Source: Beijerinckiaceae bacterium
GTDB lineage: Bacteria > Pseudomonadota > Alphaproteobacteria > Rhizobiales > Beijerinckiaceae
Length of the DNA: 64,000 nucleotides
Assembly (NCBI GenBank): GCA_027533425.1
Contig: JAPZUD010000003.1
Span: 5,001 to 69,000, forward strand
Direction: 5' to 3'
Position numbers and translations under genes: made by a program. Of the stretch, positions 35,989 to 45,587 are shown in pieces (position 1 is the first letter of the stretch; every line of letters begins with the position of its first letter). A model generated the notes under the pieces. That model was not told the DNA's origin, did no database searches, and worked only from the letters and a program-made list of their open reading frames with translations.

Positions 35989-36110
35989 GGTGTTCTCCTG
36001 TTTCGGGGCACGAAGGGCGGCGTGCTTCACGAGGAGAACATGATCTTTCTGTCATTAGATGATAATATAGCGAAACAGGTGATCATCATTGCAGAATTCG
36101 GGATAATGAC

Positions 36111-37016
36111 ATGGACCGTTTCGACGCGATCAGCGCCTTTGTTGCCGTGGCGGATCACAGGGGGTTCGCCCCGGCAGCCCGCAGACTCGGGCTCTCCACC
36201 TCGGCAATCACGCGCTACGTCTCGGCCCTGGAAGAGCGGCTGGGTGTTCGTCTCCTCAACCGCACAACCCGCGCCGTGAGCCTCACGGATGCCGGACAGC
36301 GCTTTCTCGAGCGCAGCCGCCGCATTCTCTCCGATCTCGATGAGGCCGAACAGATGGCGGAGAGCGAGCGAGGGGAGCCCCTGGGGCGCTTCGTGGTCTC
36401 GGCTCCGCAGGTCTTCGGGCGGTTGCATGTCGCGCCGTTGATCTGCGAGTTCATGAACCTTCACCGCAAGCTGCGCGGCGAACTTCTGCTCTCCGACCGG
36501 ATGGTGAACCTCGTGGAAGACGGTGTGGATGTCGCGATCCGCATCGGCCATCTCACCGATTCAAGCGATATCGCCCGCAAGGTGGGGGCTGTCCGCCGCG
36601 TGCTCGTGGCTGCGCCGGCTTACCTGGCGGAAGCAGGCGTGCCGGATTCCCCCGACGCGCTGGGGGATCACCGGCTGATCGCCTTCACAGCGCTCACCGC
36701 CCCGCAACTCTGGCATTTTCAGCAGCACGGCGGATCCCTCGGGGTCGAAGCCAGCCCCAGTTACATCTCGAACAGCGCTGACGCCGCCATCTGGCACGCC
36801 ATGCAGGGCGGCGGGATCACCATGGCGCTGTCATATCAGGTCGCAGACCACCTCCGGGATGGCCGGCTCTCCCTGGTGTTGCCCGATTTCGAACCCGCGC
36901 CCTACCCGATCCATGTCGTCTATCCGAGTTCGCGGCTGCTTTCGCTCAAAGTCCGCGCCTTTCTGGAGCTTATCCTTGCCACCCGGGACTGGAATTTCCT
37001 CCGTCTTCCGGATTGA
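36111..37016 (+). CDS. LysR-family transcriptional regulator
   Basis: A 301-residue LysR protein. The winged helix-turn-helix is at 1-60 (FDAISAFVAVADHRGFAPAARRLGLSTSAITRYVSALEERLGVRLLNRTTRAVSLTDAG), and the effector domain follows (GRFVVSAPQVFGR onward). It most resembles the group acting beside small oxidoreductase genes. The 122-bp divergent gap to the AhpD-like gene holds ATGAT and ATCAT half-sites around an AT-rich core (about 36057-36090), where it probably binds and controls both directions. Confidence 0.93.
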   Translation: MDRFDAISAFVAVADHRGFAPAARRLGLSTSAITRYVSALEERLGVRLLNRTTRAVSLTDAGQRFLERSRRILSDLDEAEQMAESERGEPLGRFVVSAPQVFGRLHVAPLICEFMNLHRKLRGELLLSDRMVNLVEDGVDVAIRIGHLTDSSDIARKVGAVRRVLVAAPAYLAEAGVPDSPDALGDHRLIAFTALTAPQLWHFQQHGGSLGVEASPSYISNSADAAIWHAMQGGGITMALSYQVADHLRDGRLSLVLPDFEPAPYPIHVVYPSSRLLSLKVRAFLELILATRDWNFLRLPD

Positions 37017-37176
37017 GCCGGCCATGCTGCCTTCTTTGCCTGTTCTGCCGCCGGGGCTGGATGGCGCCGCTTGTCCTCAGGCGGGAAGGCCCCGGCATGA
37101 CGCGGTTGCAAGAAAGGCTTTTGCTTGCTCGGCCGGCATCGCCCGCAGAACCCGGAACAGCCCCGCTTGATCAGCT

Positions 37177-38742
37177 TCAGGGCAATGCAGCCATCGCCTT
37201 TCCACGCCGGTAATCATCCCGGATCTGGCGCTTCAGCAACTTACCGGTCGGGGAGCGGGGGAATTCCTTCCGGAAATCCACACTCCGCGGGCATTTGATC
37301 GCCGAGAGCCGTTTCCGGCAGAAGGCGACCAGCTCGTCGGACAGGGCCTCGCTGGCCTCCCGCCCGTCGACCAGTTGAACCACCGCTTTCACCTCCTCGC
37401 CGAATTCCTCGTTCGGAATGCCGATCACCGCAGCATCAAGCACGGCTTCGTGCTGGAGGAGCAGGTTCTCCACTTCCTGCGGGTAGATGTTCACGCCGCC
37501 GGAAATGATGACAAAGGACTTGCGGTCGGTGAGATACAGATATCCCTCCTCGTCCAGCCGTCCGATATCGCCGAGGCTGGTCCAGCCCCGGCCATTCCGG
37601 CTGGACCGGGTCTTGGCCGGGTCGTTGTGATACTCGAACTGGTGCCCGTTCTCGAAGAAGACCTCGCCTTCGGCACCGGCGGGCATTTCCACGCCGTTCT
37701 CGTCGCAGATATGGATGACCCCCAGCTTGGCCCGCCCGACGGAGCCGACATGTCCGAGCCATTCCTCGGTCGTCAGGGCAGTGAAGCCGTTATTCTCCGT
37801 ACCGGCATAATATTCATGGATGATCGGCCCCCACCAGGCGATCATGCGGCGTTTCACATCGACCGGGCACGGCGCCGCGGCATGGACCGCCATGACCATC
37901 GACGCGGTCGAGTAGCGGAGGCGGGTCTCCTCCGGCAGTTTCAGCAGGCGCACGAACATGGTCGGCACCCATTGGCTATGGGTGATCCGCTCGGATTCGA
38001 TCAGGGCAAGGGCCGTTTCGGCATCGAATTTCGGCATGATCACCGCAGAGCCGCCGGTGCGGATCGTCACCATCGTGTGCCGGAGCGGCGCCGCATGATA
38101 GAGCGGCGCCGGGCAGAGATAGCGGGTCTCCGGCCCGTAGCCGAACAGGCCCGACAGCAGGTCGATCAGCATGGACGGGCTGCCGACAGGCTGGTCGGGC
38201 AAGGCCCATTTCACGCCCTTGGGCCGCCCGGTCGTACCGGACGAATAGAGCATGTCGAGCCCCTGCGATTCATCGGCAATCGGGGTGACGGGCGCAGCCG
38301 CCGCCATCACGCCGAAGCCCGGCAGGCCGGCGCCCTCCTGCCCGACCACGAGGACGGGGCATTGGCGCCGGAGCTCGTCGGCAAAAGGCGCGATCCGCGT
38401 GACGAGCGCATCCGAAACCAGCACCAAAGCCGCGCCGCAATCCTCGATGATATGGCGGATCTCGTCATCGGCGAGATGCGTGCTGGCTGTGGTGTAATAG
38501 AGGCCGGTCCGGTCCGCCGCGAAACAGAGTTCGAGGAATTCGCGCCGGTTCTCCATCAGGATGACGAGATGGTCGCCGCGCTTCAGCCCGAGCTGGCGGA
38601 ACACATGGGCGGCCTGGTTCGCCCGGGCCTCGAGCTCCGCGAAGGTGACGGCCTCGCCGCCCGTGCTGATCCGGAAGGCAACGGCGTCGGGCCGTTCCAG
38701 CGCATGGCGGCGGGGATGGAAGGGCGGAAGGTCAGGATTCAT
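37177..38742 (-). CDS. Acyl-CoA synthetase (AMP-forming, FadD-like)
   Basis: A 521-residue ANL-family ligase that activates a carboxylic acid to its CoA ester. Seen are the P-loop LYSSGTTGRPKGV, the A5 motif YYAGTENNGFT, GWTSLGDIGRLDEEGYLYLTDRKSFVIISGGVNIYPQEVE (hinge and A8) and the catalytic Lys in SPTGKLLKRQ. Last gene of the minus-strand importer operon; its ATG at 38742 overlaps the end of the oxidoreductase gene by 11 bp. With the ABC importer upstream, its substrate is probably an imported medium-chain, branched, aromatic or alicyclic acid. Confidence 0.92.
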   Translation of the reverse strand: MNPDLPPFHPRRHALERPDAVAFRISTGGEAVTFAELEARANQAAHVFRQLGLKRGDHLVILMENRREFLELCFAADRTGLYYTTASTHLADDEIRHIIEDCGAALVLVSDALVTRIAPFADELRRQCPVLVVGQEGAGLPGFGVMAAAAPVTPIADESQGLDMLYSSGTTGRPKGVKWALPDQPVGSPSMLIDLLSGLFGYGPETRYLCPAPLYHAAPLRHTMVTIRTGGSAVIMPKFDAETALALIESERITHSQWVPTMFVRLLKLPEETRLRYSTASMVMAVHAAAPCPVDVKRRMIAWWGPIIHEYYAGTENNGFTALTTEEWLGHVGSVGRAKLGVIHICDENGVEMPAGAEGEVFFENGHQFEYHNDPAKTRSSRNGRGWTSLGDIGRLDEEGYLYLTDRKSFVIISGGVNIYPQEVENLLLQHEAVLDAAVIGIPNEEFGEEVKAVVQLVDGREASEALSDELVAFCRKRLSAIKCPRSVDFRKEFPRSPTGKLLKRQIRDDYRRGKAMAALP

Positions 38743-39763
38743 GGGCTTCGAACCGGATGACGGTCTTGCCGATGCCGGACGGGCGGGCCGTCTCGTCGAG
38801 CGCGGCCTTGAGCTCGGCAAAGGCGAAAACCTTGCCGATGACGGGGCGGACCTCATGCAGCGCCATCGCCCTCAGCATCGCCTCGAACCCGTCACGATGA
38901 CCGACAGTCACGCCCTGCAGCCGGACCTGCCGGGTCACGATCGCACCGAGCGGCAGGGTCGGCGCGAGGCCGGACAGGACACCGATCAGGGCGATCGTGC
39001 CGCCGACTCGAATGCACTTGATCGACTGGCCCAACGTCGCTTCGCCACCAAGTTCGATGATCGTGTCATAGCCACCCCGGCCGGCCGCGATCTCCCGCCC
39101 CGGCCGCGACCATTCGGGCATGGTCTGGTAGTTGATCGTCGCATCGGCGCCGAGCGCCTTCGCCCGGTCCAGCTTGGCATCGCTGGAGGAGATCACCGTC
39201 ACATGCGCGCCGTGCAGCTTGGCGAAAGCGAGCGCGAACAGGGCGACACCGCCGGTCCCCTGGATCAGCACATGATCGCCGGGGCGGGTTGCAGCCAGCC
39301 CGGCAACCGCGCTCCAGGCAGTCAGGCCGGCACAGGGCAAGGTGGCCGCTTCCTCGTCCGTCAGATAATCGGGAACGCGGACGACGCCCTCTTCGGAAAG
39401 GCAGACGAGATCGGCCATGACGCCGTCCAGCGGCCCGCCAAGGGCCGTGGCAAAGCGCTCGGCCGAGGGCTCCCCGGCGATCCAGCCCTGGAAATAGGTC
39501 GGGCAGACCCGGTCTCCGACCTTCACCCGCGTCACGCCCGGGCCGGTGGCGATGACGGTGCCGACGCCATCCGAAACCGGAATCAGCGGCAGTTCTCCCG
39601 TTGCCCGGCCATAGCCCCGGAGCGGGACGATGAGGTCGCGGGCATTCAGCGCGGCCGCCCGCATGCGGATCAGAACCTGCCCGGCCTGCGGAACCGGTTC
39701 CGGCCTCTCGGCGAGAACCAGATGGTCGAAGCTCCAGCCCCCGTCGATCTGGAATACGCGCAT
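38732..39763 (-). CDS. Zinc-type alcohol dehydrogenase-like NAD(P)-dependent oxidoreductase
   Basis: A 343-residue MDR-superfamily protein. The N-terminal GroES-like part (GQVLIRMRAAALNARDLIVPLRGYG) lacks the catalytic zinc cysteine, as in quinone-oxidoreductase-like members; the Rossmann turn is LIQGTGGVALFALAFAKLHGAHV. ATG at 39763 is preferred to a GTG at 39787 that would overlap the acyl-CoA dehydrogenase stop. Within this operon it may reduce an enoyl or carbonyl group of the imported acid. Confidence 0.9.
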   Translation of the reverse strand: MRVFQIDGGWSFDHLVLAERPEPVPQAGQVLIRMRAAALNARDLIVPLRGYGRATGELPLIPVSDGVGTVIATGPGVTRVKVGDRVCPTYFQGWIAGEPSAERFATALGGPLDGVMADLVCLSEEGVVRVPDYLTDEEAATLPCAGLTAWSAVAGLAATRPGDHVLIQGTGGVALFALAFAKLHGAHVTVISSSDAKLDRAKALGADATINYQTMPEWSRPGREIAAGRGGYDTIIELGGEATLGQSIKCIRVGGTIALIGVLSGLAPTLPLGAIVTRQVRLQGVTVGHRDGFEAMLRAMALHEVRPVIGKVFAFAELKAALDETARPSGIGKTVIRFEAHES

Positions 39764-39783
39764 GCGCCTGTCCCTTCCCACAT

Positions 39784-40923
39784 TCACAGGTTGATTGGCG
39801 TGGGATCCCAGCGCCCGAGCCGGTCCAGCAGCATGGCGGTACTGCCATCGGTCAGGGCCGCAATCTGGGCGGCGCCGACATGCCGGGCGAAGGGATAGGT
39901 CTCGCGCAGGCCCTCGGCCCCCATGGCATGCAGGAGGGTCGGCAATTCGCGCTGGGCAAGCCCGACCGCGTTGACCTTGGCCGCGGCGGCGAGATGCCGG
40001 ACATCACCACGCGTCTCCGTGGCAAGAATGGCCGTCTCGACCAGGGCCCAGGCCGCCGCGAGCGCAGTCGCGCAGGAGGCCAGCTTCTCGCGCCAGCTGG
40101 CATGCTGGTTCAGGGGTTTGCCGAAGGTCTGCCGTGTTTCGCCATAGCTCTGGGCAATCCTCAACGCCGCCGAGACCATGGCGCAGCACATCGCGGCAAC
40201 ATAGATCCGCGCGCCGTTGATCTCCTCGAGGATGGCCTTGAAGGCGGTCCCGGCCGGCAGGAGCAGGCGTTCATCCGGCACGGGGCAACGGTCGAGCCGG
40301 AACCCGCCGGTGCCGATACTGGCCTGCGGGATGGCGGAATCCACCGGATACCGCGTGACGGCCGGATCCGTCAGATCGACGAGAAAAGCGGCGATGCCGG
40401 CGCCTTGGCCCGGTTCGCCGCATTGGGCATAGACAATCGAATGCCGGGCGTGCCGGGCATTGACGATCCAGCTCTTCTCGCCCTTGAGGACCCAGCCGCC
40501 AGGTACCGTTTCGGCCCGGCATTGCATGGCCGCGGCATCCGAGCCGGCCCCGGGCTCCGTCAGGGCTGTACAGGCACTGGCCGTGCCGGACAGCAGGTCC
40601 GGCAGCAGGGTGCGGGCGAGATCGGGCGGAGCGGAGAGAACGATGCGCCTGGCGACGTTATGCGTATTCACCAGCGCCATCGCGAGGCCGAAATCGACGG
40701 CGGCAAGGATGGCGCAGGCCTCGACCTTGGCCCGGAACGACAGGCCGAGCCCGCCGAAGGCTGCCGGCACCTCGATCGACGTCAGGCCGATCCCGGCCGC
40801 GCGGGTGAAAAGGGCCGGATCCACCGCCCGGCCCCGCGCCCATGCTGGCGCCTCGGGGGCAACCACATCGCGCGCGAAGGCCCTGACTTCGGCGAGGAAA
40901 AGCCGGCTGGCATCATCCGCCAT
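39784..40923 (-). CDS. Acyl-CoA dehydrogenase
   Basis: A 379-residue flavin-dependent acyl-CoA dehydrogenase-family protein. Visible are the FAD/substrate segment TALTEPGAGSDAAAMQCRAE, KGEKSWIVNARHA, the middle beta domain and the C-terminal helices with RQTFGKPLNQHASWREKLA. It should introduce a double bond next to the CoA ester and hand electrons to EtfAB. The start ATG at 40923 overlaps the livM-type stop by 11 bp. Confidence 0.92.
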   Translation of the reverse strand: MADDASRLFLAEVRAFARDVVAPEAPAWARGRAVDPALFTRAAGIGLTSIEVPAAFGGLGLSFRAKVEACAILAAVDFGLAMALVNTHNVARRIVLSAPPDLARTLLPDLLSGTASACTALTEPGAGSDAAAMQCRAETVPGGWVLKGEKSWIVNARHARHSIVYAQCGEPGQGAGIAAFLVDLTDPAVTRYPVDSAIPQASIGTGGFRLDRCPVPDERLLLPAGTAFKAILEEINGARIYVAAMCCAMVSAALRIAQSYGETRQTFGKPLNQHASWREKLASCATALAAAWALVETAILATETRGDVRHLAAAAKVNAVGLAQRELPTLLHAMGAEGLRETYPFARHVGAAQIAALTDGSTAMLLDRLGRWDPTPINL

Positions 40924-41860
40924 GTCGGACCTCCCGGCGCGCGATCCGGGCGAAGGCGGCCTTGATGATGCCGACAATGCCGATCGGCATGAAGATCGTC
41001 GCCAGGACGAGGATCAGCCCGTAGAGGATCAGCCGGAAACTGTCGGCGAAGCGCAGGAATTCCGGCAGGAAGACCACGAGGAAGGCGCCGATCGCCGGCC
41101 CGGCAATCGTGCCTGATCCGCCGAGGATCACCGCGAGGATGGCATCGAGCGATTGCGCGACACCGAAGATCTCGGGGTTGATGAAGCCCTGGAAATGCGC
41201 ATAGAGCGCGCCGCCGAGGCCCGCATACATGGCCGAGATGACAAAGGCGAAGAGCTTGTACTTCCACGCGGCGATGCCGAGCGCAGCGACGAGATCCTCG
41301 TTCTGGCGGATGGCGAGCAGGATCTCGCCCACGCGGGACCGGGCGATCAGCGCGGCCAGCAGCGTCAGCGAGGCGGCCAGCACGAGCGCGAGATAGTAGA
41401 AGGCCTCGCGATTGCCGCCCCAGGGCTTCGGGATGTTCGAGATCCCCGCCTCGCCCTTGGTCAGCTCGGAATAGTTCACGAGCACGATCACGATGATCAG
41501 GTTGAAGGCCAGCGTGACGATGGCGAAGTAATGGCCCTTGACCCGCAGGCTCGGATAGCCGGTCGCAAGGGCGAACAGGGCGGTGATCAGCGGCGCCATG
41601 ATCATGGTGGCCCAGAGCGGCCACTGGAAATTGAGCCCCATCAAGGTGGAGCCATAGGCACCGATGCCCATGAAGCCCGCCTGCACGATGGAGACATAGC
41701 CGGTAAAGCCCTGGATGAGGTTCTGCCCTTGCGCAACGATCACCCAGATCAACGCGAGGATGCTGAGATGGAGATAGTACTTGACCGTCAGCACCTGCGG
41801 CAGGACCGCAAGCAGGGCCAGCGCCAGAAGCCAGGGAAGGAGGGGAAGGATCCGGTTCAT
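40913..41860 (-). CDS. livM: Branched-chain-type ABC transporter permease (LivM)
   Basis: A 315-residue permease with about ten membrane helices: TVKYYLHLSILALIWVIVAQGQNLIQGFTGYVSIVQAGFMGIGAYGSTL is the conserved N-terminal block, and GLGGALYAHFQGFINPEIFGVAQSLDAILAVILGGSGTIAGPAIGAF contains the EAA-like contact loop for the ATPases. Translationally coupled (ATGA) to livH. The substrate class is amino acid or carboxylate, as for the whole HAAT family. Confidence 0.93.
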   Translation of the reverse strand: MNRILPLLPWLLALALLAVLPQVLTVKYYLHLSILALIWVIVAQGQNLIQGFTGYVSIVQAGFMGIGAYGSTLMGLNFQWPLWATMIMAPLITALFALATGYPSLRVKGHYFAIVTLAFNLIIVIVLVNYSELTKGEAGISNIPKPWGGNREAFYYLALVLAASLTLLAALIARSRVGEILLAIRQNEDLVAALGIAAWKYKLFAFVISAMYAGLGGALYAHFQGFINPEIFGVAQSLDAILAVILGGSGTIAGPAIGAFLVVFLPEFLRFADSFRLILYGLILVLATIFMPIGIVGIIKAAFARIARREVRHGG

Positions 41861-42720
41861 GGCGCGCGTCCCAGCAGGCCCTGCGGCCGGATCAGCAGCA
41901 CGAGGATCATCACCACGAAGGCGATGACATCCTTGTAGGCCGAGGAAATGAAGCCGGCAGCGATGGATTCGGTGATCCCGAGCACGGTGCCGCCGAGGAT
42001 GGCGCCGGGGAAGGACCCCAGCCCGCCGAGGATCAGCACCGCGAAACCCTTGACGACCAGCCCCTCGCCGATGCCGGGGGCGATCGCGAAAAGCGCCCCG
42101 ACCATGATGCCGGCCGCGACGCCGAGCGCGGTCGACATACCGAACACGATCAGCGGGATGGTGCGCACATTGACGCCCATCAGGATGGCCGCGTCGCGGT
42201 TCTCGGCCACGGCGCGGATCGCCTGGCCGGTCTTGGTGCGCTCGACGAAAATCATCATCGCCACGACCAGCACGATGGCAGCGACGATCACGTAGAGGCG
42301 GAGTTCCGGAACGGTAATCCCACCCAGCCTGAAGACCCGGCTCAGTCCGGTGGGGATGACAACCTGTTCGTGGCCGAACAGCTGGAGATTGATGCCCTCG
42401 ACCATCATGGTCAGGCCGAGGGCAACGATGAAGGCGTTGATATGGTTGGCATTCCGCACGGGACGATAGGCGAGGATCTCGACCAGCAGCCCCAGAAGGA
42501 TCCCGGCGGCCAGCGCCACCGGAATGGCGGCGAGGACCGGAAGCCCCTGCGCCGTCACCAGGAAATAGGTGAGATAGCCGCCGAACATCGAGATCGAGCC
42601 ATGGGCGAAATGGGCGATCCCGAGAATGCCGAAGACGGTGGTCAGGCCGAGGGCGATCAGCACATAGACGCCGCCGATCGCCAGACCGTTGATCGTCTGC
42701 TGGAGGATTTCGATCAGCAT
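41857..42720 (-). CDS. livH: Branched-chain-type ABC transporter permease (LivH)
   Basis: A 287-residue permease: QQTINGLAIGGVYVLIALGLTTVFGILGIAHFAHGSISMFGGYLTY is the classical LivH opening, AVAENRDAAILMGVNV the ATPase-contact loop, and GKGFAVLILGGLGSFPGAILGG-like sequence closes the protein. Forms the membrane channel with LivM. Sixteen bp after the binding-protein gene. Confidence 0.94.
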   Translation of the reverse strand: MLIEILQQTINGLAIGGVYVLIALGLTTVFGILGIAHFAHGSISMFGGYLTYFLVTAQGLPVLAAIPVALAAGILLGLLVEILAYRPVRNANHINAFIVALGLTMMVEGINLQLFGHEQVVIPTGLSRVFRLGGITVPELRLYVIVAAIVLVVAMMIFVERTKTGQAIRAVAENRDAAILMGVNVRTIPLIVFGMSTALGVAAGIMVGALFAIAPGIGEGLVVKGFAVLILGGLGSFPGAILGGTVLGITESIAAGFISSAYKDVIAFVVMILVLLIRPQGLLGRAP

Positions 42721-42736
42721 CGGCCTGCCCGATCCG

Positions 42737-43951
42737 TTACTTCAGCGTGCTGAGGAACTGCGAATAGGCCTTCGAATCCGAGGGAAGATCCTCGACGAAC
42801 ACCCATTTGCCCTTCTGCCACTGGAAGGCACCGTTGGAGGTGTAGGCCTGCCCGTTGACGTCGAACATCTTTCCGTCGACCGGCTGGTACTGCATGACAA
42901 CCTGCGGCGGCACGGCAAGGTTGCGCAGGGCCTTGGCAACGGCTTCCGTATTGTCCACCGTGCCGGCCGCCTCGATCGCCGCTTTCAGCGCATAGAGCTG
43001 GTCATAGGCGTAGGGCGAGCTGGGCGACGGCGAGGCATTGTATTTCTTGGTATAGTTCGCATGGTAGGCGATGCCGTTCTTGCTGGCGGACAGCAGCGTC
43101 AGCTCGGTGGGGCGGAGATCCCAGACCCCTTCCATCTGTTCCGAGGTCGTGACGCGGAGGAACTGCTCCTCGCTGCCGCTGGTGAAGCCGTAACGCGGGA
43201 TGTTCATGCCCAGCTCGACCGCCTGGCGATAGACGAAGGCGGCGGGCTCGACATAGCCGACGACGAGGATGGCATCGGGGTTGAGCCCGCGGATCTTCGT
43301 CAGCTGCGGGGTCATGTCGCGGTCCTTCAGCGAGAAGACCTCGCGGGCGATGATCTCGCCGCCGACCTTCTTGATCTCGCGTTCGACCGAATCGACATAC
43401 TGGGCGTAGAAGCCGACATCGAGCGCGCCGAGCACGGCGATGCGCTTCTGGCCCTTCCGCGCGATAAAGGTGCCGGCCGCCTGGCCGGTATAATCCGCCG
43501 GCGGGCGCGTGCGGACAAGATTGGGAATCTTCTTCGTGGTGATCGAGCGCTCGGCGGCGTTGCCGACCAGCATCACCGCCTTCTCGTTGCCGATGAAGGA
43601 GGCAACCGCGCTGGTCGAACCCGAGCAGCAGAAGCCGAGGATGTATTTCACGCCGTCGCGGTCGATCAGCTTCCGGACCGCGTTGGTAGCCTCGGTCGGG
43701 TTGGCCTTGTCGTCATAGGCGATCACATCGATCTTGTAGATATCCGGGCCGACCTTGATGCCGCCGGCCGCATTGATTTCCTCGGCCGCCATCTTGACGG
43801 CATTGGCCTGCGGCAGGCCATAGACGGCGCCGCCCCCGGTCAGGGCATCAGCAACACCGACCGTGAGCTTCTTTTCCGCCGCCAGCGACGAGCCGGCGAC
43901 GAGAGTCAGCGCCAAAGCGGCACAGGCACGCGTGAACTTGTGTTTGGACAT
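42737..43951 (-). CDS. ABC transporter periplasmic binding protein (LivK-like)
   Basis: A 404-residue type I periplasmic binding protein. Signal peptide KFTRACAALALTLVAGSSLAAE; mature part starts LTVGVADALTGGGAVYGLPQANAVKMAAEEINAAGGIKVG, the standard HAAT ligand-cleft lead. It captures the transported compound. Because the operon also encodes a CoA ligase and acyl-CoA dehydrogenase, the ligand is more likely a carboxylic acid than an amino acid. ATG at 43951 behind GGAGG. Confidence 0.93.
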   Translation of the reverse strand: MSKHKFTRACAALALTLVAGSSLAAEKKLTVGVADALTGGGAVYGLPQANAVKMAAEEINAAGGIKVGPDIYKIDVIAYDDKANPTEATNAVRKLIDRDGVKYILGFCCSGSTSAVASFIGNEKAVMLVGNAAERSITTKKIPNLVRTRPPADYTGQAAGTFIARKGQKRIAVLGALDVGFYAQYVDSVEREIKKVGGEIIAREVFSLKDRDMTPQLTKIRGLNPDAILVVGYVEPAAFVYRQAVELGMNIPRYGFTSGSEEQFLRVTTSEQMEGVWDLRPTELTLLSASKNGIAYHANYTKKYNASPSPSSPYAYDQLYALKAAIEAAGTVDNTEAVAKALRNLAVPPQVVMQYQPVDGKMFDVNGQAYTSNGAFQWQKGKWVFVEDLPSDSKAYSQFLSTLK

Positions 43952-43979
43952 GGTTTCCTCCGTTGTCGTTTCTTGTCGG

Positions 43980-44681
43980 TCAGTGACCGAGATAGGCACG
44001 CATCACGTCCGGGTGGTTCCTGAGGGTGCCGGCAGCGCCCTCCATGACGATCCGCCCGGCTTCGAACAGGTAGGCGCGGTCCGCGAGGTTCAGCGCCATC
44101 ATCGAATTCTGCTCCACCAGCAGGATGGTCACGCCCATCGCCTTGATCCGGGCGAGGGTCTCGAACACGCTGGCGACAATCTTCGGCGCGAGGCCGAGAG
44201 AGGGCTCGTCAAACAGGCAGATCCGGGGCCGCGCCATGAGTGCCCGCGCAATGGCCAGCATCTCCTGCTCGCCGCCGGAGAGCTTCCCCGCCGCCTGGGA
44301 TTGCCGCTCCCGGAGGATCGGGAACATGTCCATCATCCGGGAGAGATCGGCTTCCTGCTCGGGATCGGTGCGCGTATAGGCCCCCATCCGGAGGTTCTGG
44401 ATCACGCTCATCTGCGGGAAAACCTGCCGCCCCTCGGGACACATGGTGATGCCGGCCCGGACAATCGCATGGCCGCTCGCCCGCGTGATATCGTTCCCCT
44501 CGAACGAGATCGATCCGCCCGAGGCCGGCACCAGCCCGCAAATCGCCTTCAGGGTGGAGGATTTCCCGGCACCGTTCGCGCCGATCAGCGCCACGCATTC
44601 GCCAGCGGCCACATCGAGGCTGACCCCGTGGACAACCTCGATGCCGCCATAGCTGACCTTGAGATCGCGGACACTCAGCAT
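43980..44681 (-). CDS. livF: ABC transporter ATPase (LivF)
   Basis: A 233-residue ATPase: Walker A GANGAGKSS, signature LSGGEQEML, Walker B ICLFDEPSLGLAPK and the switch region. The short C-terminus (NHPDVMRAYLGH) is typical of LivF. It begins one base after the livG stop, with ATG at 44681. Confidence 0.95.
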   Translation of the reverse strand: MLSVRDLKVSYGGIEVVHGVSLDVAAGECVALIGANGAGKSSTLKAICGLVPASGGSISFEGNDITRASGHAIVRAGITMCPEGRQVFPQMSVIQNLRMGAYTRTDPEQEADLSRMMDMFPILRERQSQAAGKLSGGEQEMLAIARALMARPRICLFDEPSLGLAPKIVASVFETLARIKAMGVTILLVEQNSMMALNLADRAYLFEAGRIVMEGAAGTLRNHPDVMRAYLGH

Positions 44682-44682
44682 A

Positions 44683-45450
44683 TCAGGCCGCCTCGCCGAG
44701 ATAAGCATCGATGACGGCCGGGTTGGCCCTGATCTCGGCCGGGCTGCCCTCGGCGATCTTGGCGCCGAAATTGAGCACGACGATCCGGTCGCACAGGGCC
44801 ATGATCAACGCCATGTGATGCTCGATGATCACCACGGCGATACCGCGCTGGCGGATCCCGCGGATCAATTCGGCGAGTTCCTGCCGTTCGTGCTCCACCA
44901 GCCCAGCCGCCGGTTCGTCGACCAGCAGGATGCGTGGCCGCGCGGCCAGCGCCGTGGCGATCATCAGGAAGCGCTGCTGGCCGGAAGAAAGGCTGGCGAC
45001 AGGGCGATCCGCAACCGGATGGAGCGCGCAGAGCCGGAGAACCTCATCGACCCGGGCGTCGATATCGGCCTGTTCGCGCCGCCAGCTCCCGAATGGCAGG
45101 ATCGACGCAAACGGATTGACCTGCCGGATCGCATGGCATCCCATCGCCACATGCTGGCGCACGGTGAATTCAGGGAAGACACGCGCTGTCTGGAAGGTGC
45201 GGCTCAGGCCCCGGCCGACGCGCTGCGCTTCCGGCAGGCCCTCGATCGGCTCTCCGGCCAGGATGATCGAACCCGAAGTCGGCGGAAACACACCCGACAG
45301 GACATTGACCGTCGTGGATTTTCCGGAACCGTTCGGCCCGATCAGCCCGAGGATTTCGCCCGCCGACACCGTGAAGGACAGGTCCCGCACAGCCCTGACG
45401 CCGCCGAAACTCTTGGCAAGGCTGTCCACGCGAAGGATCGGCTCGGTCAT
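44683..45450 (-). CDS. livG: ABC transporter ATPase (LivG)
   Basis: A 255-residue ATPase: Walker A GPNGSGKST, signature LSSGQQRFL (Ser-Ser in place of the usual Ser-Gly-Gly), Walker B ILLVDEPAAGL, and the LivG-specific insert SRTFQTARVFPEFTVRQHVAMG with the ending PAVIDAYLGEAA. First gene of the eight-gene importer/catabolic operon and divergent from a LysR regulator. Confidence 0.95.
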   Translation of the reverse strand: MTEPILRVDSLAKSFGGVRAVRDLSFTVSAGEILGLIGPNGSGKSTTVNVLSGVFPPTSGSIILAGEPIEGLPEAQRVGRGLSRTFQTARVFPEFTVRQHVAMGCHAIRQVNPFASILPFGSWRREQADIDARVDEVLRLCALHPVADRPVASLSSGQQRFLMIATALAARPRILLVDEPAAGLVEHERQELAELIRGIRQRGIAVVIIEHHMALIMALCDRIVVLNFGAKIAEGSPAEIRANPAVIDAYLGEAA

Positions 45451-45513
45451 GATGCGGTTCCACCAGCGACACTACCCGCAGGAGTGTAGGCAGGTCCGGT
45501 GCCGGCGGGGTAT

Positions 45514-45527
45514 CGCAAAGATTTGCG
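45514..45527. promoter_or_regulatory. Dyad operator candidate between livG and the LysR gene
   Basis: CGCAAA and TTTGCG are perfect arms around GA in the 137-bp divergent gap, 61 bp before the LysR start. LysR proteins bind such dyads, often holding T-N11-A; autoregulation and control of the importer operon would both be possible from here. Confidence 0.5.
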
Positions 45528-45587
45528 CTAGATATTCAATTTTTCGATGATACTCTGGCACCAGAACAGAAGCCTTCAAGGCCGCCC

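Noticed and set aside
37375-38760. 461-codon open frame on the plus strand
   Set aside because: Shadow of the acyl-CoA synthetase gene, which has every ANL motif on the other strand.
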